From the NCBI GenBank assembly GCA_040235415.1, contig JBECKR010000298.1, positions 1 through 6,212 on the forward strand: a stretch of 6,212 nucleotides of DNA, written 5' to 3'. Every line of letters starts with the position of its first letter. The first letter of the stretch is position 1. The notes beneath the pieces are model-generated. The model made no database searches and was not told the origin of the DNA. It worked only from the letters and a program-made list of their open reading frames with translations. This stretch comes from JBECKR01 sp040235415 (lineage in GTDB: Bacteria; Acidobacteriota; Polarisedimenticolia; Polarisedimenticolales; Polarisedimenticolaceae). The translations under genes and the position numbers were made by a program. This document shows, piece after piece, positions 1 to 3,490 of this stretch.

Positions 1-5
1 GCGTA

Positions 6-64
6 GCGCCGAGACCCCCAGCGGCCCGCTGGGGGGCGGCCCGGAGCGAAGCGGAGGGCGGCGC
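6..64. other. GC-rich fold-back, possible three-way junction
   Basis: GCGCCG at 6-11 is complementary to CGGCGC at 59-64. Inside it CCCCCAGCG (15-23) pairs perfectly with CGCTGGGGG (27-35) around a 3-base loop, and CCC (40-42) can pair with GGG (56-58). The set could fold as a three-way junction in single-stranded DNA or RNA. The function is unknown; such structures can arise by chance in very GC-rich DNA, though the 9-bp perfect stem is notable. Confidence 0.45.
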
Positions 65-66
65 AA

Positions 67-98
67 GGGGGGCAGTGCACATGCGCTGCTGTCCCCCC
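67..98. other. Hairpin with a G6/C6 stem and one bulged base
   Basis: Six G (67-72) pair with six C (93-98). After a bulged T92 the stem continues with CAG (73-75) against CTG (89-91). The palindromic hexamer GTGCAC occurs at 75-80 in the hairpin and again at 99-104 just beyond it. There is no adjacent T-run, so a terminator role is not supported. Confidence 0.4.
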
Positions 99-198
99 GT
101 GCACGGCGCGTGACGGACGCCGGACTCGATGCGCACGGTTCATCGCCAACGCTCATCGGCGGCCGGCGCGCGGCGTGCCCTCGGGGGTCCGCGTCAGT

Positions 199-276
199 CT
201 AATCGCCCCTTCGGCTGCGTGGTCCCGGAGCGCGCCGTAGCGCGCGGAGGGCCACGTCGGCCGAAGGCTCGATTAG
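199..276. other. Long stepped hairpin, attC-like in layout
   Basis: CTAATCG (199-205) pairs with CGATTAG (270-276). After a 2x2 unpaired step (206-207 against 268-269), CCTTCGGC (208-215) pairs with GCCGAAGG (260-267). The stem continues through CGTGG (218-222) against CCACG (252-256), with single unpaired bases at T257 and A248 on one arm, and ends in GCGCGC (230-235) against GCGCGC (240-245) around a CGTA loop. Two box pairs separated by an unpaired spacer, plus extrahelical bases, is the layout of integron attC sites. However, the invariant GTT of the cleavage box is replaced by ATT (minus-strand reading ATTAGAC, against GTTRRRY), so it is not a standard attC. It lies 31 bases after the stop of the immunity-like gene. 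Confidence 0.5.
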
Positions 277-306
277 CCTGCGCGGAGAAGACAGCAGCTT
301 CCTTTG

Positions 307-567
307 TCATTCGACCAGCACCAACCTCAACGCCTCGGGTTCGTCCGGGTCGAAGTTCCTCTCAAGGTGTAGATGGAAACCCTCCTCGTAAGACCCAAGA
401 CTCATCTGCGCAGCAATCCTCGCAAGAAGTGCGGCTCCCTGTCGATTGACGTAGAGTACGGCAAGGCCATCCTCGACCTTCACTTCAAGGTGATCCTTAT
501 CGGTCACCTCGTAGGTGAGCGCGCCGCTCCCCTGATCCTCAAACTCATGTGTAAACCGCTTTTGCAT
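307..567 (-). CDS. Small acidic protein, probable immunity protein of the adjacent RHS toxin tip
   Basis: This 86-residue acidic protein has no signal peptide or membrane segment, so it should be cytosolic. It starts with ATG at 567, six bases after the TGA of the RHS tip, and a GGAG at 577-580 sits 9 bases upstream inside the end of the toxin gene, so translation is probably coupled. The second half carries a Gly-Ala-Leu-Leu run (residues about 44-50) and an HLHLE motif (about 65-69) followed by an acidic segment and a hydrophobic end. That pattern recalls small immunity proteins of the Imm32-like kind, but this is recollection and not a search result. Position directly behind a toxin tip is the main argument for immunity. 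The role would be to bind and neutralise the C-terminal toxin domain in the producing cell. Alternative: an unrelated small hypothetical protein. Confidence 0.68.
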   Translation of the reverse strand: MQKRFTHEFEDQGSGALTYEVTDKDHLEVKVEDGLAVLYVNRQGAALLARIAAQMSLGSYEEGFHLHLERNFDPDEPEALRLVLVE

Positions 568-573
568 GGCCGC

Positions 574-1335
574 TCACTCCGTGATGTGGCGCTTTGTGAC
601 CGTCTTCTTGCCGCCCTGTTCCACCACGGTATCGACGTTGGCGTGGCGGACAGGAGAACCGCCGGGTTTCAAAGGATGGGTTTCTACTCGCATGTTTATT
701 CTGCCTTGCGACCCGAAGTCGAGAGTGACATTGCCTTCCTGGCCGGCGGTCTTTGGATTGACCTTTACTTTCGCCCCAGAGCCTTCAATCTGAGCCATCG
801 CCCCTTCGACCTTGGAGCCTGCCGCCGTGGTAGTGCTCGCGGCGGCTTCCCCACCAGAGACTGCGGCAGCCGCTGGCGCACCGATCGTCACGAACAGAGC
901 GGCGCCGCGTGCAACGTCCTGACTGACGGCGCCTACCATGTCCGTACCGCTTTGGCCCGAGCCGATGGCCTCGCCAGTCGCGGCTCCCACGCGGAGCATG
1001 TCCGCCGCGCCGGAAGCGAGCGCGGCTCCCGCAGTTGCGGCATCATTCACCGCCATGGCGACTGTGCTCTGCTGGCCGATGGCGCCGTGAAGGGCGGATA
1101 GGCCTTGATCGAGCTTCCGGTCAATCCAATTGGCGACGTCGTTGCCGTCCTCGCCGTTCGGGTCATTGAAGCGGATGGGGTTGTTGAACGCGTAGCTGTA
1201 GCGATTCCACGTTTGCGGACTGCCCGGTCGAGCGCTGTCAGTGAGAGGATCTACCGAAAGGAATCTCCCGAGACTGCCTCCATAGTACCTCGCTAACATT
1301 ATTTTCGGTAAGGCGTCGCTGGGCTGTAGCTGCAT
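574..1335 (-). CDS. 5'-truncated RHS repeat protein tip with C-terminal toxin-like domain
   Basis: The frame encodes 253 residues. Residues about 15-61 are the conserved RHS-associated core that closes the RHS shell: ARYYGGSLGRFLSVDP, then a TWNRYSYAFNNP block and FNDPNG. Residues about 95-165 are Ala/Gly-rich and hydrophobic, as often seen between the RHS core and the toxin. The last 65-70 residues are the variable tip, with a central RVETHPLKPGG segment and RHANVD, giving His, Arg and Glu residues that could be catalytic; I cannot assign the toxin family with certainty, although a short Ntox24-like domain is possible. A full RHS protein is well over 1000 residues, so nearly all of the YD-repeat shell is missing. 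Homology begins abruptly at about residue 13-15 and a TAG stop lies 3 codons before the ATG. The start is therefore only the first available Met, with a weak AGGG upstream. The usual role of RHS proteins is delivery of a toxin to competitors through contact-dependent or type VI secretion; without its shell this copy may be an orphan tip used for module exchange, or a dead remnant. Codon use includes TTA and ATA and looks less GC-biased than the recombinases. Confidence 0.82.
   Translation of the reverse strand: MQLQPSDALPKIMLARYYGGSLGRFLSVDPLTDSARPGSPQTWNRYSYAFNNPIRFNDPNGEDGNDVANWIDRKLDQGLSALHGAIGQQSTVAMAVNDAATAGAALASGAADMLRVGAATGEAIGSGQSGTDMVGAVSQDVARGAALFVTIGAPAAAAVSGGEAAASTTTAAGSKVEGAMAQIEGSGAKVKVNPKTAGQEGNVTLDFGSQGRINMRVETHPLKPGGSPVRHANVDTVVEQGGKKTVTKRHITE
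577..580 (-). promoter_or_regulatory. Ribosome binding site of the immunity-like gene
   Basis: GGAG on the minus strand lies inside the last codons of the RHS tip gene, 9 bases before the ATG at 567. This supports both the chosen start and translation coupled to the toxin gene. Confidence 0.6.
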
Positions 1336-1426
1336 CTCGTTGCCCTACCTTGCCTTCCGCTCGCGAGCGAGCTTTTCGAGGCCTCCAAAACAGCTAAGGA
1401 AGAATACTCCTCCGACGGCCCTCCGC
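1299..1426. other. Junction between recombinase gene and RHS remnant
   Basis: RHS homology begins near 1298 and the second recombinase stops at 1427, so this stretch is probably where the mobile element meets RHS DNA. It holds CCCTACCT (1343-1350), a GCTCGC/GCGAGC inverted repeat (1359-1364 and 1367-1372) and ACAGCTAAGG (1390-1399). The same order of blocks recurs at 3446-3496. No gene is visible apart from the doubtful first codons of the RHS frame. One end of the element, or its attachment site, most likely lies here, but no clear terminal repeat can be fixed from this window alone. Confidence 0.5.
1359..1372. repeat. Short inverted repeat GCTCGC-GA-GCGAGC
   Basis: A 6-bp perfect inverted repeat with a 2-base centre; it also contains the 10-bp palindrome GCTCGCGAGC (1359-1368). 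It resembles the GCTCACGAG core repeated at 3465-3594 (one A/G difference over 9 bases), so it may be a diverged recombinase or initiator binding site at the end of the element. Confidence 0.4.
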
Positions 1427-2392
1427 TCAAGAGATCCGCAGCTTCCTGCGGGGATGATGCCGCCGGTGGACCCGGACCAGGTCCTCGACGGCGACGCGGG
1501 TGTAGATCTGGGTCGTGGCGACCGAGGCGTGACCCAGGATCGCCTGCACCTGGCGGATGTCGGCGCCGCCGCGGAGCAGGTCCGTGGCGCAGGTGTGCCG
1601 CAGCACGTGCGGCGTGACCCGCTTGGCGATCCCGGCTGCCTCGGCGTGTTTCCTGACGATCAGGTTGAGGGTCTTGACGTTGAGGCGGCGCCGGGTGATG
1701 GCCGCGACGAAGAGCGCCGGCTCCTTCGGCGTCTCGACGAGCTTGGGCCGGGCGTCGCGCAGGTAGGTTCGGATCGCGGCGAGCGCCGCGGTTCCGATCG
1801 GGACGATGCGATCGCGCCGGCCCTTGCCCTGGCGCACGCGCACCAGCTCGCCGGCGTGGTCCAGGTCGTACAGATCGAGCCCGCACAGCTCGGCGCGCCG
1901 CAGGCCCGTCGAGTACAGCGTCTCGAGGATCGCGCGATCGCGCAGGCCGAGCACGTCGCGGCCAGGAGCAGAGAGTAGCGCTCGGATCTCGGCCTCGCCG
2001 AGCACGGCCTTGGGCAGCGGTTGCGTACGGTTGCCGAGGCGCAGGTTCTCGGCCGGGTTGAAGAGCACGACGCGCCGCGCGGCAAGCCAGCGGCAGAAGG
2101 ACCGGAGCACGGAGGCCTCGGCGGCGAGCGTCTTCATGCTGAGCGACGTCGCCTCGGCGCGGTTGTAGTCCGTCTTCCGCTTCCGCAGGTGGACGAGGTA
2201 GTCGTCGAGCACGGCCGGTGTGATCTGCCGGGCTTGCGCGATGCCACGCCGCTCGAGCCAGCCGAGGAGCTGGCCGAGGTACACGCGGCGGTAGGCGACG
2301 GTTCCGCGCGCCAGGCCGCGGGCGAGGGCGTCGGCCAGGTGGGCCTCGACGAGCGCGCCGAGATCGGCGGATCGGCCTCCAGGAGCGCTCAC
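1427..2392 (-). CDS. Tyrosine recombinase/integrase, second of a tandem pair
   Basis: A 321-residue XerC/D-type site-specific recombinase, the normal length for the family. The N-terminal SAM-like core-binding domain covers about residues 10-115 (VEAHLADALARG to FCRWLAARR). The catalytic domain covers about 125-305 and shows the full set: Arg165 in STGLRRAEL, Lys190 in the GKGRRDR hairpin, His262 and Arg265 in HVLRH, His288 in LGHAS and the nucleophile Tyr297 in TQIYTR. It should cut and rejoin DNA through a 3'-phosphotyrosyl link. The tail, ending VHRRHHPRRK, is basic. The start is GTG at 2392; I see no good ribosome binding site just before it, and the GTG overlaps the stop of a possible 26-codon ORF, which suggests coupled translation. 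It is a paralogue of the upstream recombinase (GHASVATTQIYTRV is shared exactly). It lacks the extra helix typical of integron integrases as far as I can see, so it is not IntI. Confidence 0.95.
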   Translation of the reverse strand: MSAPGGRSADLGALVEAHLADALARGLARGTVAYRRVYLGQLLGWLERRGIAQARQITPAVLDDYLVHLRKRKTDYNRAEATSLSMKTLAAEASVLRSFCRWLAARRVVLFNPAENLRLGNRTQPLPKAVLGEAEIRALLSAPGRDVLGLRDRAILETLYSTGLRRAELCGLDLYDLDHAGELVRVRQGKGRRDRIVPIGTAALAAIRTYLRDARPKLVETPKEPALFVAAITRRRLNVKTLNLIVRKHAEAAGIAKRVTPHVLRHTCATDLLRGGADIRQVQAILGHASVATTQIYTRVAVEDLVRVHRRHHPRRKLRIS

Positions 2393-2469
2393 GGATCGGT
2401 GAATCGGCTCGTGGACGCCGACCTCTTCGAGCGAAATCGACCCTCCGTGAGGCCGTCTGACGCCTTCAT
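2389..2469 (-). CDS. Possible 26-codon coupling ORF between the two recombinases
   Basis: An ATG at 2469-2467 overlaps the TGA of the first recombinase (ATGA), and the frame runs 26 codons to a TGA at 2391-2389 that overlaps the GTG start of the second recombinase (GTGA). The peptide is Ser/Arg-rich (begins MKASDGLTEG) and resembles no family I know. Its value may be to carry ribosomes from one recombinase to the next rather than to make a functional peptide. Chance is a real alternative for so short a frame. Confidence 0.35.
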   Translation of the reverse strand: MKASDGLTEGRFRSKRSASTSRFTDP

Positions 2470-3413
2470 CGCTTCTCTCGCGGGTGGCAGCGCTTGTGCA
2501 CGGTCTTCAGGTCCGTGACCTCGACGCGCGTGTAGATCTGCGTCGTCGCCACCGAGGCGTGGCCGAGCATCGCCTGGATGTGGCGGATGTCGGCGCGGCC
2601 GCGGAGCATGTGCGTCGCGAAGGTGTGACGCATGCTGTGCGGCGTCACCGGCCGCTCGATGCCGGCAGCCTTGGCCAGCCGGCGGATGCGATCGATCACG
2701 CCGAGGGGCAAGAGCGGTCGTCCGTTCTTCGAGAGGAAGACGGTTTGCTCGCCGGCATTGTCGCGCGCAAGCAGCTTCGGCCTGGCTTCGTCGAGGTACT
2801 CGCGCAGCCAGCGGCAGGCGACCTCGCCGAGCGGCACGACACGGTCCTTGGCGTTTTTGCCTTCGTTGATCCGCACGAGACCGCGGTCGAAGTCCAGGTC
2901 GTAGACCGTCAGCGCCCGCAGCTCGGCGTTGCGGATCCCCGTCGAGTACAGCATCTCGAGCATGGCGCGGTCGCGCAGGCCGAGCGTCGTCGTCGTGTCG
3001 GCAGCGGTCAGCATCCGCTCGACCTCCTTCCGCGTCAGCACCGAGCGCGGCAGGATGCCCTTGCGCTTCGGCAGCTCGAGGCCCGCGGCCGGGTCGTAGA
3101 GCACGACGTCGGTCTTCACCAGCCAGCGGAAGAAGGCGCGCACGACGGACAGGCGCGCCGCCTGCGTCGCGATCGCGAGGCCGCGGCCCGCCTCGTCCGT
3201 GTAACCGTAGAGCCACGTCTGGTAGCCGTGCAGCACCTCGGGCGTCACTGCCGTCACCTCCTCGACGTCGGTCTCGCGATCGAGCCAGGCGAGAAAGAAG
3301 CTCAGATGGGAGCGGTAGGAGCCGATCGTCCGCGGCGAGAAGCCGTGTACTTCGAGCTGCTCCAGACACCGCGCCACGAGCAGCTCGAAGCGTTGGCGGC
3401 TGCCCGGCTTCAT
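2466..3413 (-). CDS. Tyrosine recombinase/integrase, first of a tandem pair
   Basis: From the ATG at 3413 this is a 315-residue XerC/D-like recombinase. The frame stays open to a GTG at 3488, but the added 25 residues are rich in Gly, Cys and Arg and unlike the family, and GGAG at 3420-3423 lies 6 bases before the ATG, so the ATG is preferred. The core-binding domain covers about residues 5-105 (RFELLVARCLEQLEVHGFS onward) and the catalytic domain about 115-300. Catalytic residues are Arg161 (STGIRNAEL), Lys186 (GKNAKDR), His259 and Arg262 (HSMRH), His285 (LGHAS) and the nucleophile Tyr294 (TQIYTR), so it should be active. It follows the primase gene by 77 bases on the same strand, and its stop overlaps a small ORF leading into the second recombinase. 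Paired recombinases of this kind may act as a heteromeric complex, as XerC and XerD do; tandem sets occur in the bipartite (BIM) and recombinase-in-trio (RIT) elements. Confidence 0.95.
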   Translation of the reverse strand: MKPGSRQRFELLVARCLEQLEVHGFSPRTIGSYRSHLSFFLAWLDRETDVEEVTAVTPEVLHGYQTWLYGYTDEAGRGLAIATQAARLSVVRAFFRWLVKTDVVLYDPAAGLELPKRKGILPRSVLTRKEVERMLTAADTTTTLGLRDRAMLEMLYSTGIRNAELRALTVYDLDFDRGLVRINEGKNAKDRVVPLGEVACRWLREYLDEARPKLLARDNAGEQTVFLSKNGRPLLPLGVIDRIRRLAKAAGIERPVTPHSMRHTFATHMLRGRADIRHIQAMLGHASVATTQIYTRVEVTDLKTVHKRCHPREKR

Positions 3414-3419
3414 CGCCCG

Positions 3420-3423
3420 CTCC
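3420..3423 (-). promoter_or_regulatory. Ribosome binding site deciding the start of the first recombinase
   Basis: GGAG on the minus strand, 6 bases before the ATG at 3413. The alternative GTG at 3488 has no comparable site and lies 3 bases from the primase stop. Confidence 0.6.
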
Positions 3424-3464
3424 GACCGTTCCACACAAAAACACCCCCTACCTCTTCCCGGAAA

Positions 3465-3479
3465 GCTCACGAGGTGAGC
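3465..3479. repeat. Palindrome GCTCAC-GAG-GTGAGC
   Basis: A 6-bp perfect inverted repeat around GAG, between the primase stop and the first recombinase. It contains the CTCACGAGG core of the repeat array. In RNA it would form a short hairpin followed by only three U, too weak for a confident terminator. A binding site for the recombinase or replication protein, or an operator that controls the recombinase genes, is more plausible. Confidence 0.55.
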
Positions 3480-3490
3480 CGAAATCACAG

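Larger units (their letters stand above)
1..306. other. Non-coding, structured region downstream of the toxin/immunity pair
   Basis: No reading frame here looks like a real protein: the one plus-strand frame is rich in Arg, Pro and Ser and is typical of a GC-rich shadow frame. The stretch follows the stop codon of the probable immunity gene and is dense in inverted repeats, listed separately. I see no rRNA or tRNA pattern and no T-tract next to the hairpins that would make a classical intrinsic terminator. Confidence 0.6.

Noticed and set aside
373..1101. 242-residue plus-strand open frame
   Set aside because: Lies opposite the RHS tip and immunity-like genes, has no motif, and the minus strand carries clear RHS core sequence.
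1427..3413. Integron integrase reading of the recombinases
   Set aside because: Neither protein shows the extra helix segment of IntI, both are close to each other and XerC/D-like, and no canonical GTTRRRY attC array is present.
2389..3444. 351-residue minus-strand frame overlapping the first recombinase
   Set aside because: Its body is an Arg/Ala-rich shadow of the recombinase gene; only the last 26 codons, between the two recombinases, are worth noting.
3465..3479. Intrinsic terminator after the primase gene
   Set aside because: The stem is six pairs and is followed by only three T on the minus strand, and the recombinase genes continue in the same direction.
2466..3488. GTG at 3488 as start of the first recombinase
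   Set aside because: The extra 25 residues do not resemble the family, and there is no ribosome binding site, while the ATG at 3413 has GGAG at a good distance.
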